From contig JAFRTE010000023.1 in NCBI GenBank assembly GCA_017427285.1, positions 1 through 32,763 of the forward strand: a stretch of DNA of 32,763 bases, given 5' to 3'. Origin of the DNA: Clostridia bacterium (GTDB lineage Bacteria; Bacillota; Clostridia; Oscillospirales; UBA644). Below are positions 22,595 to 31,153 of this stretch, piece after piece. The notes beneath the pieces were generated by a model that saw only the letters and a list, made by a program, of their open reading frames with translations, had not been told where the DNA came from and ran no database searches. The position numbers were made by a program, and so were the translations under genes. How positions within the stretch are numbered: position 1 is the stretch's first letter; every line of letters starts with the position of its first letter.

Positions 22595-23467
22595 ATGCTC
22601 GGAGCAATTATCGGCGATATCGTGGGCTCGGTTTATGAGTGGCACAGAATAAAAACAAAGGATTTTCCGCTTTTTCGCGACGACTGTTTCTTTACTGACG
22701 ACACAGTTATGACGTGCGCCGTTGCGGAGGCAGTTATGAACGGCGGCGGGCGTGACGATTTTATTGACGCGATGAAAAAATACGGCAGAATGTATCCCGA
22801 CGCAGGTTACGGAGGCAGATTCGGAACGTGGATTATATCCGACGACCGCGAACCGTATTACAGCTTCGGCAACGGTTCGGCAATGCGCGTTTCGCCCTGC
22901 GCGTGGATGATGGACTGCGGGTTTTGCGCCAGAACGGGTATGTGGCCGTCAAGAGCGCGGGCAATGGCGAAGCTTTCCGCAGAGGTAACCCATAACCATC
23001 CCGAAGGCATAAAAGGCGCTATGGCAACGGCAGACGCTATTTTCCTTTGCCGTTACTACTTCGGCGGTCATTACGGAGATTACGAAGAGCCCATAAACAA
23101 CGATCCGTCCGAGTGTAAACGGCGCATAAAAAGACATATCGAGAGAGAATACGGCTACGATCTTTCCGAAACTCTTGACGAGATCCGTCCTGACTATCGG
23201 TTTAACGAAACGTGTCAGCAAACCGTGCCTCAGGCGATTATCGCTTTTCTTGAAAGCACCGATTTTGAGGACGCAATAAGAAACGCGATCTCACTCGGAG
23301 GCGACAGCGACACTCTTGCCGCAATTACCGGCAGCATAGCGGAAGCCGCTTACGGAATACCCGAACTGATAAAGGAAAAAGCTATCTCTTACCTTGACGA
23401 GCCCCTGAAAGCCGTGCTCAGAAGATGGAAAGACGGCTACCCGGGACATTGGGGGAAAAAATCATAA
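22595..23467 (+). CDS. ADP-ribosylglycohydrolase (DraG/ARH family)
   Basis: A 290-residue protein that matches the ARH/DraG fold, the all-helical hydrolases with two magnesium ions that remove ADP-ribose from proteins or nucleic acids. Visible motifs: GAIIGDIVGSVYE at the start, FTDDTVMT with Asp35/Asp36 (33-40), EVTHNHPEG (130-138) and SLGGDSDTLAAITGSIAEAAYG with Asp237 and Asp239 (233-254). These supply the expected metal ligands, so it is likely active. The target cannot be told: no ADP-ribosyltransferase gene is in the window. It is followed after 40 nt by solute-binding protein 2 on the same strand, probably in one transcript. Start: ATG with AAGAGGTAA upstream. Confidence 0.93.
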   Translation: MLGAIIGDIVGSVYEWHRIKTKDFPLFRDDCFFTDDTVMTCAVAEAVMNGGGRDDFIDAMKKYGRMYPDAGYGGRFGTWIISDDREPYYSFGNGSAMRVSPCAWMMDCGFCARTGMWPSRARAMAKLSAEVTHNHPEGIKGAMATADAIFLCRYYFGGHYGDYEEPINNDPSECKRRIKRHIEREYGYDLSETLDEIRPDYRFNETCQQTVPQAIIAFLESTDFEDAIRNAISLGGDSDTLAAITGSIAEAAYGIPELIKEKAISYLDEPLKAVLRRWKDGYPGHWGKKS

Positions 23468-23507
23468 AAATCATCGGTATAGCTCAGACGACAAAAGGAG
23501 AAATAAT

Positions 23508-24905
23508 ATGAGCAACCAAAAAATCATTAAATCTGTTTTGATCGCGGCTTGCATTTTTCTTATTCTCTCAGCTTGTCAGACATCCTTGCCTGAAACAGTT
23601 CCGGAATACGACTTTTCGGTAAAAAATGACGACCTCGGAGGATTCAGACTAAGATGGGCATGGACATATACCGACACCACAATGGGCTATGTAACAGGCA
23701 CAAATTTTGCCGATATGGCTCTTGAAAGAAAAAAGGACGTAGAAAACAGACTGAACTGTGTTATAGATATTGAATATAATTCCAACGCATTAAATCTTCA
23801 TCAGGCAGCGGTAGTGACCGGGACCGAATACAGCGATATGATAACGGGAGGCAATACGCTTTCCGGACTTATCAGGGCAGGATACTTTACCGGGCTTTCT
23901 TCTTATCTTGATTTAAAAAACACATTTAAATGGGGCGCGCCGATAAATCTTGCGTCCGGCGCATGGAAAAACGACGTATACGCTGTCTGTCCCAATTCGT
24001 GGCCCGAGCTGTTTTTGGCGTCGGCAAGCTATCCGATAGTTGTCAATGAGGGGCTTGTCGCAAGATACGGACTGGAAGATCCGCGAGAATTTGTTGAAGC
24101 AGGCATATGGAACTGGGACAAATTTGAAGAATGTCTGCATGCATATACGGTGCATGACGGTGAAAATACGGTCTATGGCTTTATGACGCATCCCCCGTAT
24201 TTCGGAGTTTCTATGATCCTTTCAAACGGAGTTACTTTTACTCAGATTGAAAACGGCAAGGTCAGCTGCGGCATTTATTCCGAAAACGGACGTATCGCGC
24301 TTGAAAGAGCACGGGCCATAAAATACGAAACATGCGCAGATTGCATCCACCCGTCCGAAGATTGTTATTTTCAGACAGGCAGAGAACTGTTTTTGAGTAA
24401 TGCTGCGGTCCTTTACACCTCAAGAGGCGACGATCTTCTCAGTGGAACGGGCTCAATAATTTACAATTACGCCGACATAGGCATCATTCCTTATCCGTAC
24501 GGACCTAACGGCAAACCCGGCGTTTATTATGGGTATAATCAGGGATTATATTACGCAACATGCATTACTTCAAATGTTTCTGACGCTTTTGCCGCTGCAA
24601 AGATACTGAGCGCAATGTATGAGCCCTTTGATGGCTATGAGACAAAAGAGAAAATGATCGATTACATGTCAACGCAGATTTTCTCGGACGAAAGAGATGC
24701 GCGAATTTACTACAGCATAATGGAAAATACCGAATACGGATATTACAACGAGGGCGGAAGACAGGCGATAGACAATATTTTCGTATCCGTAAAATCAGTT
24801 TCGGAAGTTTTGGAGTCCTTTGAAGAAAAATACGACGACCTTCTGACAAATTACATGGAACCGATATACGAAGGATTGATCGCTGCATACGGAAGTCTTG
24901 AATAA
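23508..24905 (+). CDS. Extracellular solute-binding lipoprotein 2
   Basis: A 465-residue lipoprotein with Cys23 in ILSACQ as lipidation site. The block GIWNWDKFEECLHAYTVHDG, IPYPYGPNGKPG and the C-terminal EPFDGYETKEKMIDYM are shared with solute-binding protein 3, and a looser match is seen to protein 1. It belongs to the ABC-type sugar-binding superfamily. No permease or ATPase gene is near, so the transport partner, if any, lies elsewhere. It follows the ADP-ribosylglycohydrolase gene, with a good AAAAGGAG ribosome binding site. The glycyl radical enzyme unit starts 142 nt later and has its own possible promoter. I see no clear terminator after it. Confidence 0.86.
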   Translation: MSNQKIIKSVLIAACIFLILSACQTSLPETVPEYDFSVKNDDLGGFRLRWAWTYTDTTMGYVTGTNFADMALERKKDVENRLNCVIDIEYNSNALNLHQAAVVTGTEYSDMITGGNTLSGLIRAGYFTGLSSYLDLKNTFKWGAPINLASGAWKNDVYAVCPNSWPELFLASASYPIVVNEGLVARYGLEDPREFVEAGIWNWDKFEECLHAYTVHDGENTVYGFMTHPPYFGVSMILSNGVTFTQIENGKVSCGIYSENGRIALERARAIKYETCADCIHPSEDCYFQTGRELFLSNAAVLYTSRGDDLLSGTGSIIYNYADIGIIPYPYGPNGKPGVYYGYNQGLYYATCITSNVSDAFAAAKILSAMYEPFDGYETKEKMIDYMSTQIFSDERDARIYYSIMENTEYGYYNEGGRQAIDNIFVSVKSVSEVLESFEEKYDDLLTNYMEPIYEGLIAAYGSLE

Positions 24906-24940
24906 AACTCATTCTCGCCTCTGACGGGATCGCGGTAAGG

Positions 24941-24969
24941 TAAACAAGACTGTTTTTAGCTTTTATAAT
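24941..24969 (+). promoter_or_regulatory. Possible promoter of the glycyl radical enzyme unit
   Basis: TAAACA (24941-24946, four of six matches) and a perfect TATAAT (24964-24969) are 17 bp apart, about 78 nt upstream of the activase start. A second, weaker -10-like TAAAAT lies at 25003-25008. The gap between the solute-binding gene and the activase gene contains no clear terminator. Confidence 0.4.
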
Positions 24970-25047
24970 CTGTTTACAGCTTATTCGTAACTATTAATAC
25001 GGTAAAATGCATTGTATTCCAAAAATTACAGTCGGTGGTGAAAAATC

Positions 25048-25875
25048 ATGACGGGGCTGATATTTGATATACAGAGATTTTCGGTCCATGACGGCCCGGG
25101 TATTCGCACTACGGTTTTTATGAAAGGATGTCCTCTCAGGTGCCGCTGGTGCCATAACCCGGAGGGGCTTTCACGGGAGATAGGACTGCAGTTTTTCGAG
25201 GAAAAATGCATCGGCTGCGGCTCATGCGGAAAAAGGGAATCCCTTGCGGACGCCGAAAAATGTCCCGCAGAAGCGCTTATTGTCTGCGGAAAGGAAATAA
25301 GCGAAGAAGAACTTGAAAACGAGATAATGAAAGACTGTATTTTTTACGGTACCGACGGCGGCGTTACGTTTTCAGGCGGCGAGTGCCTTCTTCAGGCGGA
25401 TTTCGTTTCGTCTGTTTTGAAACGAATGAAAAGCAAAGGGATTGCCACCGCCGTAGATACGTCCGGTTTCGTTCCGTGGCAGTCGTTTGAAAAAACTCTT
25501 GATTTCTGCGACCTTTACCTTTATGATATCAAAGCCGCGGACAGCGATATCCACCGCGAATATACTGGCGTCGGAAACGAGCTGATTATCTCCAATCTGA
25601 AAAAGCTTTCCTCACTGAAAAAACGCCTGTGGATCCGCGTGCCTGTGATACCGGGCGTAAATGACGGCGAAAATGAGATGAAACGTATTGCGGATATCGT
25701 TTCCGGACTGTCTTCGGTCGAGCAGCTTACCCTTATGCCGTATCATTCTCTGGGCTCGGAAAGATACAAAACGCTCGGGCTCAAGTACACGTTCGATAAA
25801 ACGCTGTCCGTGCCTGAAATTGAAATGGATAAACTCAAAAAAATATTTACCGATAGAAATATCGCAGTAAAATAA
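25048..25875 (+). CDS. Glycyl radical enzyme activase (radical SAM, PflA family)
   Basis: A 275-residue radical SAM enzyme that would cleave S-adenosylmethionine to install the glycyl radical on the partner encoded next. It has the family start FSVHDGPGIRTTVFMKGCPL, the radical SAM cluster Cys28-x3-Cys32-x2-Cys35 in CPLRCRWC, FSGGECLLQ for SAM binding (about 108-116), and LYLYDIKAADSDIHREYTG. The insert after the SAM cluster has only one clear extra cluster set: Cys54, Cys57, Cys60, then Cys72-Pro. Many activases of glycyl radical dehydratases and decarboxylases carry two such ferredoxin-like clusters, so this is a shortened form. The next gene starts 13 nt after the stop. Start: ATG with GGTGGTG upstream. 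Confidence 0.94.
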   Translation: MTGLIFDIQRFSVHDGPGIRTTVFMKGCPLRCRWCHNPEGLSREIGLQFFEEKCIGCGSCGKRESLADAEKCPAEALIVCGKEISEEELENEIMKDCIFYGTDGGVTFSGGECLLQADFVSSVLKRMKSKGIATAVDTSGFVPWQSFEKTLDFCDLYLYDIKAADSDIHREYTGVGNELIISNLKKLSSLKKRLWIRVPVIPGVNDGENEMKRIADIVSGLSSVEQLTLMPYHSLGSERYKTLGLKYTFDKTLSVPEIEMDKLKKIFTDRNIAVK

Positions 25876-25888
25876 CGAGGTGATTTTT

Positions 25889-28084
25889 ATGACCAGGACC
25901 GAATTTCTGAGAGAGCAGACTTTGTCTGGCGCAAACAAATGCAAACGCACGCCCGTACCAGAACATTCCGTTGCCGATGAAAAGTGCTCCATCGCCGAGA
26001 GAAAGGCGCTCGCGCTGAAATGGCTTTTTGACGAAATGCCTGTTTATATCGGGCCGAAAGAGCTTATTGTTGGTACGCGAACATATCTGTCTGCCGTAGA
26101 AGGCAACGAAGACGGACACGATATTTTCGGCTACAGGCTGGGCGTAATAGTTAAATACCTTAATGAAAAAGATACGGAGCTTTTCGGATGCGATCAGAGT
26201 TACCTCAATAAAACGCATATAACTCCGGACTTTTCCATTATTCTTGACAAGGGCGTAGACGGCATAATTGCGAGCGCCGAAGAAAGACTGAAAGATGGCG
26301 AACTTAACGCCGTAAGCAGGGAATTTCTTTCAAGCGTGATAATTGCGTATAACGGATTGAAGGATTTTATCATCCGCTATTCGGACGAGGCGCTGCGGAT
26401 GTCAAAAAACGCTGATGAAGGCGAAAAGGAAGAACTCCTTGAGATCGCGCGGATATGCAAAAAGATAAGCTGCGAAAAACCCGAAACCTTCCGCGAGGCC
26501 GTTCAGCTTCTCTGGTTTGCGCATCTCGGCACTATAACGGAAAGCCATCAGTTTGTCAATTACGGAAGACTCGACGTTATACTTTATCCGTTTCTGAAAG
26601 ACACTCCGCTTAACGAAGCGCAGCAGATAATCGAATGTCTTCTTTTGAAAATGTATGATCAGTACGATCTTCAGGACGGCTATCTCGGCAAATACTCCGC
26701 GCAGCTCGTCGTTACGCTCGGCGGCGTCCTTTCCGACGGTGAAAACGCCGTGAACGCCGTAACGATGATGTTTTTGAACGCGATAGATAAGGTACGTCTG
26801 CCCGACCCCGAGTTTAACCTTCGCATAAACAGTAAAAATCCGCCGGAATTCCTCGACAGCGCAGCAAAGCTGACGGTATCGGGCTGCAATAACGTATCGT
26901 ATTACAACGACGATATGTTTGTAAAAAGTCTTATCGGGGCGGGGGTGCCTGCAGAATATGCCCGTCTTTACGGCTTTGATCTTTGCCAGGATATAAATAT
27001 CCCGGGCTACGGCGACACATGGCTTGCCGGCGAACTTCCTCTCATAAGAATACTTCTTGCCTTATTGGATGAAAATACCGGATTTGAAACGTTTGACGAG
27101 CTGCTCTGCGCGTATAAAAACAAAATAGCCGAAGCCGTTGAAGACCGTATAAATCGGTTTAACGAAGCGCAGCGTCAGGTCATTCTTTACGGTTCGGGCA
27201 AATCAGACGAATATTTTGACGGAATAAAAAATCACGGCAAACCCGTAAACAGAGACGGAAACACTCCTATGGCGCCGCTTCCGTATCTCAGCGGCCTTTT
27301 CCACGGATGTGTGGAAAAAGCGACGGACGTTATATATGAACCGTATCCGGTCAAGGAAAAGGGCTTTATCTTCGGAACCGCCACCGAAGCGGTAAACTCG
27401 CTTGCGGCTATAAAAAAAGCCGTATACGACGACAAACGCTATACATTGAAAGAAGTATATGACGAATGCAAAAACGATTTCAACAGCGAAAACGGCAAAA
27501 TAATGCAGAGCGTTTTGTGGAACTGTCCGAAATGGGGCAATGACGACGATTATATAGACAGTATAGCAAAAGATCTTCTTGATTACTGCCTTGCGCTTTG
27601 CAAAAAATACAAAACTTCCGAGGGCGGACATATCCTCGGCGGTATTCACCAGCCGCATCCCGTACCGACCGGAGCGGGACTTATGGCTACGCCGGAAGGC
27701 CGCCGCGCCGGAGCCGCGGTATCCGTTACGCTTACGCCCGAGAGCGGAACGATGAAAAACGGACCGACCGCCGCGCTAAGATCCGCGTCAAAAATCGAGC
27801 CGATGCTCGTTCAGTGGAATTATTGCGTTATGATCAACTATTTTGCGTCGGTTTTCAAGGGCAACAACGGAAAAGAAGTCTTCAAAAACCTCCTTAACGG
27901 GTATTTTAAATCCGGAGGCATGCAGCATCAGCCGAACGTTACCGACGTTGAGCAGTTAAAGAGAGCGCAGACGGAACCCGAAAAATACAGAGATATAATC
28001 GTCAGACTCTGGGGCGTTTCGGCGCGGTTTGTGGATTTGCCCAAACGCCTGCAGGATGAGATGATCGCCAGATTCAGCTGCTGA
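25889..28084 (+). CDS. Glycyl radical enzyme of unassigned subfamily (PFL-like)
   Basis: A 731-residue enzyme of the pyruvate formate-lyase superfamily. The glycyl-radical site is near the C terminus: VRLWGVSARFVDLP with Gly709, in place of the common RVxGY. The thiyl radical cysteine is likely Cys333 in LTVSGCNNVSYYND. Known dehydratases and C-N or C-S lyases have Cys-x-Glu there, and PFL has Cys-Cys; this protein has Cys-Asn-Asn. Other family blocks are PETFREAVQLLWF (about 198-210), LYGFDLCQDINIPG, LSGLFHGCVEK and SLAAIKKAVY. It therefore does not fit glycerol or propanediol dehydratase, choline lyase or PFL, and the reaction is open. Its activase is directly upstream and an alpha-L-fucosidase 62 nt downstream, which hints at a role in deoxysugar or other glycan-derived metabolism. 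ATG at 25889 with GAGGTGA is preferred over the GTG three codons earlier. Confidence 0.92.
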   Translation: MTRTEFLREQTLSGANKCKRTPVPEHSVADEKCSIAERKALALKWLFDEMPVYIGPKELIVGTRTYLSAVEGNEDGHDIFGYRLGVIVKYLNEKDTELFGCDQSYLNKTHITPDFSIILDKGVDGIIASAEERLKDGELNAVSREFLSSVIIAYNGLKDFIIRYSDEALRMSKNADEGEKEELLEIARICKKISCEKPETFREAVQLLWFAHLGTITESHQFVNYGRLDVILYPFLKDTPLNEAQQIIECLLLKMYDQYDLQDGYLGKYSAQLVVTLGGVLSDGENAVNAVTMMFLNAIDKVRLPDPEFNLRINSKNPPEFLDSAAKLTVSGCNNVSYYNDDMFVKSLIGAGVPAEYARLYGFDLCQDINIPGYGDTWLAGELPLIRILLALLDENTGFETFDELLCAYKNKIAEAVEDRINRFNEAQRQVILYGSGKSDEYFDGIKNHGKPVNRDGNTPMAPLPYLSGLFHGCVEKATDVIYEPYPVKEKGFIFGTATEAVNSLAAIKKAVYDDKRYTLKEVYDECKNDFNSENGKIMQSVLWNCPKWGNDDDYIDSIAKDLLDYCLALCKKYKTSEGGHILGGIHQPHPVPTGAGLMATPEGRRAGAAVSVTLTPESGTMKNGPTAALRSASKIEPMLVQWNYCVMINYFASVFKGNNGKEVFKNLLNGYFKSGGMQHQPNVTDVEQLKRAQTEPEKYRDIIVRLWGVSARFVDLPKRLQDEMIARFSC

Positions 28085-28146
28085 TGTTTAAAAAACGTAA
28101 TTCCGAAGCCGATCAACGGGGATTTTATTCAGAAAGGAATAAAACA

Positions 28147-29481
28147 ATGGAAATAAAAGAATTCCTGAAAGCTGCGGCACACGTAAAGCCGTCGGCGCGT
28201 CAGCTCGAGTGGTTTGACACCGAGTTTTATGCTTTCGTGCATTTTACCGTAACAACTTACGCCGATCTTGAATGGGGGCTCGGCACCGAGGACGAAAAGA
28301 TATTTGATCCTTACGACCTTGACTGCGACGAATGGGTAAGAGTCGTTAAGTCTGCGGGAATGAAGGGAATCGTCCTTACCGCCAAGCATCACGACGGATT
28401 CTGTCTCTGGCCGTCAAAATACACCGAACACTCTGTAAAGAATTCTTTGTGGAAAAACGGACACGGCGACGTTGTAAAAGAGTGCGCCGACGCATGCCGC
28501 CGCGGAGGGATCAAATTCGGCTTTTATCTCTCCCCTTGGGACCGCAACTCAAAATATTACGGCACACCCGAATACAACGATTATTACTGCGACCAGCTCA
28601 CCGAACTGCTGACCGGTTACGGCGATATCTTCATGGTATGGTTTGACGGAGCATGCGGCGAAGGGCCTAACGGGAAAAAACAGGTTTACGATTTTGACAG
28701 ATATATTTCGCTTATCCGCAAATATCAGCCGAATGCCTGCATATTCAACGACCGCGGACCCGATGTTCGCTGGTGCGGCAACGAAGGCGGTGATGCCAGA
28801 CGTGAGGAATGGGCCGTCGTTCCCTCCGAACTCTGCACCCGTTCGCAGATACAGACGGGCAAAGGCCCTCTTGAAGGCGATATATCTTTTCTGGGTAATT
28901 CCGATCAGGAAATCGGCGAGCTCGGAAGGATCCTCTACTCAAAAGGACTCGTTTTCGCAGGCGCGGAAATCGATATGTCAATACGCCCCGGCTGGTTTTA
29001 TCACGCAAACGAAGAGCCGCATTCTCTCGAAAGACTTTTCAAAACATATCTCCGATCATGCGGAGCGAATACAACGTTTATCCTCAACATTCCTCCGATG
29101 CCTTCGGGACGATTCGACAAAAGAGACATTGTGCGCCTGAAGGAACTCGGCGATAAGATAGAAGACGCGCTCGGCGAAGCTAAAAAAGTCCCAGTTGCCG
29201 TGACCCGCATAGATACTGGCAGCGATACTCAGACGAAATACGAAATCAAACTTCCCGAAAAGACCGATATACGCTTTGTAAATCTTATGGAAAACATCGC
29301 CGAGGGACAGAGGATCGAAAGCTTCCGTCTTTACGCAAACGGACAGTGCGTCTACGCCGGCAACACCGTCGGCCACCGCAAGATCTGCCCCGTAAAAGTC
29401 GAATGCGATTCTCTCACGTTTTTCGTTACCGGAGCGAGAGATACCGTTGATATGCGTGAAATCAGCGTATTTCGTGCATAG
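28147..29481 (+). CDS. GH29 alpha-L-fucosidase
   Basis: A 444-residue enzyme that removes alpha-L-fucose from glycans. Motifs of GH29: FVHFTVTTYADLEWG (30-44), GIVLTAKHHDGFCLWPS with His81/His82 (74-90), GFYLSPWDRN (125-134) and the nucleophile Asp167 in MVWFDGACG (163-171). A C-terminal beta domain follows from about 345. There is no signal peptide, so it acts inside the cell on imported fucosylated oligosaccharides. The ATG at 28147 with AGAAAGGA 7 nt upstream is chosen; the in-frame ATG at 28084 overlaps the stop of the glycyl radical enzyme gene and would add an unconserved extension of 21 residues. It sits in the same unit as the glycyl radical enzyme and its activase. Confidence 0.93.
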   Translation: MEIKEFLKAAAHVKPSARQLEWFDTEFYAFVHFTVTTYADLEWGLGTEDEKIFDPYDLDCDEWVRVVKSAGMKGIVLTAKHHDGFCLWPSKYTEHSVKNSLWKNGHGDVVKECADACRRGGIKFGFYLSPWDRNSKYYGTPEYNDYYCDQLTELLTGYGDIFMVWFDGACGEGPNGKKQVYDFDRYISLIRKYQPNACIFNDRGPDVRWCGNEGGDARREEWAVVPSELCTRSQIQTGKGPLEGDISFLGNSDQEIGELGRILYSKGLVFAGAEIDMSIRPGWFYHANEEPHSLERLFKTYLRSCGANTTFILNIPPMPSGRFDKRDIVRLKELGDKIEDALGEAKKVPVAVTRIDTGSDTQTKYEIKLPEKTDIRFVNLMENIAEGQRIESFRLYANGQCVYAGNTVGHRKICPVKVECDSLTFFVTGARDTVDMREISVFRA

Positions 29482-29549
29482 GATTTCAAGCTCTGATTGT
29501 ATCTGTCAATAAAAAAACTAAACGACCTAAAAACAAATTAAGTCCAAAA

Positions 29550-29579
29550 ACGCCTCGGCGGAGTTTACCGTCGGGGCGT
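29550..29579 (+). terminator. Stem-loop after the fucosidase gene, probable weak terminator
   Basis: A 12-bp stem with two G-T pairs, ACGCCTCGGCGG (29550-29561) and CCGTCGGGGCGT (29568-29579), has a 6-nt loop. The plus strand lacks a good T run after it; the minus strand has five T residues but no gene reads that way. It may be a terminator that needs a factor, or an mRNA 3' end structure. Confidence 0.5.
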
Positions 29580-29647
29580 AATTCGTCTGAAAAAAACGGC
29601 TCGCCGTGAATATCTGTGACATTTATTCTTTTTTACGAAAAAAACTA

Positions 29648-29676
29648 TTGACTTTACGCCTCAACAGTGCTAAAAT
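29648..29676 (+). promoter_or_regulatory. Promoter of the MATE transporter gene
   Basis: TTGACT (29648-29653) and TAAAAT (29671-29676) are 17 bp apart. Both hexamers are the same as those upstream of solute-binding protein 3 at 31091-31119. Confidence 0.78.
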
Positions 29677-29710
29677 CATAAAAAAGTCGGAAATGGGGGG
29701 ACGGTTGTAA

Positions 29711-31060
29711 TTGGTCAAAAAAATAGATGCAACAAAAGGCCCCGTTTTGCGCCTCATTATTTTTTACTGTATTCCGCTGATAATAGGTACTCTCGTTCAG
29801 ACACTGTTCAACGCCGTTGACGTTGCAATTCTCGGCAATATGGCGGATTCAACGTCCGTAGCGTCGGTAGGGGCGACAACGGCTATATTCTACCTCCTCG
29901 TAAACGGGTTTATGGGCATCGCTGCCGGTCTTCAGATACTTTTAGCCCGATATATAGGCGCAAGAGATACTAAAAGAATACTTGATTCCGTTGGGACCTC
30001 GCTCATATGCTCCGTGATTTTCGGCGTAATAATTGCGCTGATCGGGTTTTTTTTATCGCCTGTCTTTCTCGATCTGACAAACTGTCCCGAAGACTGCTAT
30101 GACGGCGCAGTAATTTACCTCAGGATATACCTTGCCTCGTCGCCCGCCATACTGCTTTACAATTTCGGCTCGTCTGTAATAAAAGCAAACGGCGATACGC
30201 AAAGACCGCTTTACTATATGATTTTCGGCGGCGCTCTCAATCTCGTTTTAAATATCGTTCTTTGCATTATCCTGCCGCAAAAGGTAGTTGCGGTTGCAGT
30301 CGCAACGGCAGTTTCGCAGATATTCAGCGCCGCGCTTACTGTAAAAAGAGTATTCGTAATATACAGTCTTGATCTGAAAAATATACCTTTCAGCTTCGCC
30401 TCTCTTGCCGCCATGCTTCGTTTCGGCATTCCGCTGGCAGTAACAAATACGCTCTATCCGCTGGCAAATCTTCAGATACAATCCGCAATCAACAGCTTCG
30501 GTTCCGCAGCGGTTGCCGGCAGCAGCGCCGCTACTAATATCGAAGGTATCGCCTCCGCATTCACCTCATCGTTTGCCAACGCCACAAGCGTTTTTATGAG
30601 CCAGAATATAGGGGCAAATCTGCCTGACAGAGTTAAAAAATCGTTTTTTCACAATCTCTGGCTGGGGATATCCATGGGCATACTGCTCGGCGGAACTCTA
30701 TACCTGACGGGTGAAGTCTGGCTTTCCTTACTTCTCGGGCAGGACAGCGCCGAAGCCGTACGGTTCGGAATGGTCCGCATGTTTTTCGTAACTTTTGTTT
30801 ATTTTATCGCCGCTGCAAACGGCGTTTTGAGCAACGCGATACAGGCATTCGGATATCCGCTTGTAAGCTCGATATGCTCCGTATTCTGCGTACTGATATT
30901 CAGAATAATCTGGATGAACACCGTATATCCCGCGTTCCCAAATTTTCACTGTCTTAACGCGTGTTTTACCGTATCATGGATCTTGCTTCTTTTATGCAAT
31001 ATAGTCTTTTCTGCCGTCTTTTTTAAAAGATACATGCAGGGAAAATATAAGCATCTTTAA
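29711..31060 (+). CDS. MATE-family efflux transporter
   Basis: A 449-residue protein with about 12 membrane helices in two MatE halves. The N-terminal part (KGPVLRLIIFYCIPLIIGTL, then FNAVDVAILGNMAD) and ARYIGARDTKRI at the first cytoplasmic loop, with FGIPLAVTNTLYPLANLQIQ opening the second half, are characteristic. Such proteins export drugs, metabolites or toxins using a sodium or proton gradient. It starts with TTG, with GGGGGG 10 nt upstream; no ATG or GTG is in frame nearby, and the family N terminus (KxxxxKGP) aligns right from this codon. It has its own promoter and is not in an operon with the next gene, which also has its own. Substrate unknown. Confidence 0.9.
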   Translation: MVKKIDATKGPVLRLIIFYCIPLIIGTLVQTLFNAVDVAILGNMADSTSVASVGATTAIFYLLVNGFMGIAAGLQILLARYIGARDTKRILDSVGTSLICSVIFGVIIALIGFFLSPVFLDLTNCPEDCYDGAVIYLRIYLASSPAILLYNFGSSVIKANGDTQRPLYYMIFGGALNLVLNIVLCIILPQKVVAVAVATAVSQIFSAALTVKRVFVIYSLDLKNIPFSFASLAAMLRFGIPLAVTNTLYPLANLQIQSAINSFGSAAVAGSSAATNIEGIASAFTSSFANATSVFMSQNIGANLPDRVKKSFFHNLWLGISMGILLGGTLYLTGEVWLSLLLGQDSAEAVRFGMVRMFFVTFVYFIAAANGVLSNAIQAFGYPLVSSICSVFCVLIFRIIWMNTVYPAFPNFHCLNACFTVSWILLLLCNIVFSAVFFKRYMQGKYKHL

Positions 31061-31090
31061 AGGAATCATCGTAAAAAAGCCGGTTTTGTA

Positions 31091-31119
31091 TTGACTTATT
31101 GCGTAAATCGGTGTAAAAT
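31091..31119 (+). promoter_or_regulatory. Promoter of solute-binding protein 3
   Basis: TTGACT (31091-31096) and TAAAAT (31114-31119) are 17 bp apart, 34 nt upstream of the start codon. The hexamers are identical to those of the MATE gene promoter. Confidence 0.8.
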
Positions 31120-31153
31120 AGTATTGATAAAAGCAACGAAAGGAAGATAAAAA

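Noticed and set aside
25003..25008. TAAAAT as the main -10 of the glycyl radical enzyme unit
   Set aside because: There is no suitable -35 at 16-18 bp; the nearest TTTACA is 24 bp away.
27308..27325. GCVE in the glycyl radical enzyme as the active-site Cys-x-Glu
   Set aside because: The surrounding LSGLFHGCVEK lines up with the later conserved 'xxCIEKGKD' block of the family. The thiyl cysteine position corresponds to SGCNN further upstream.
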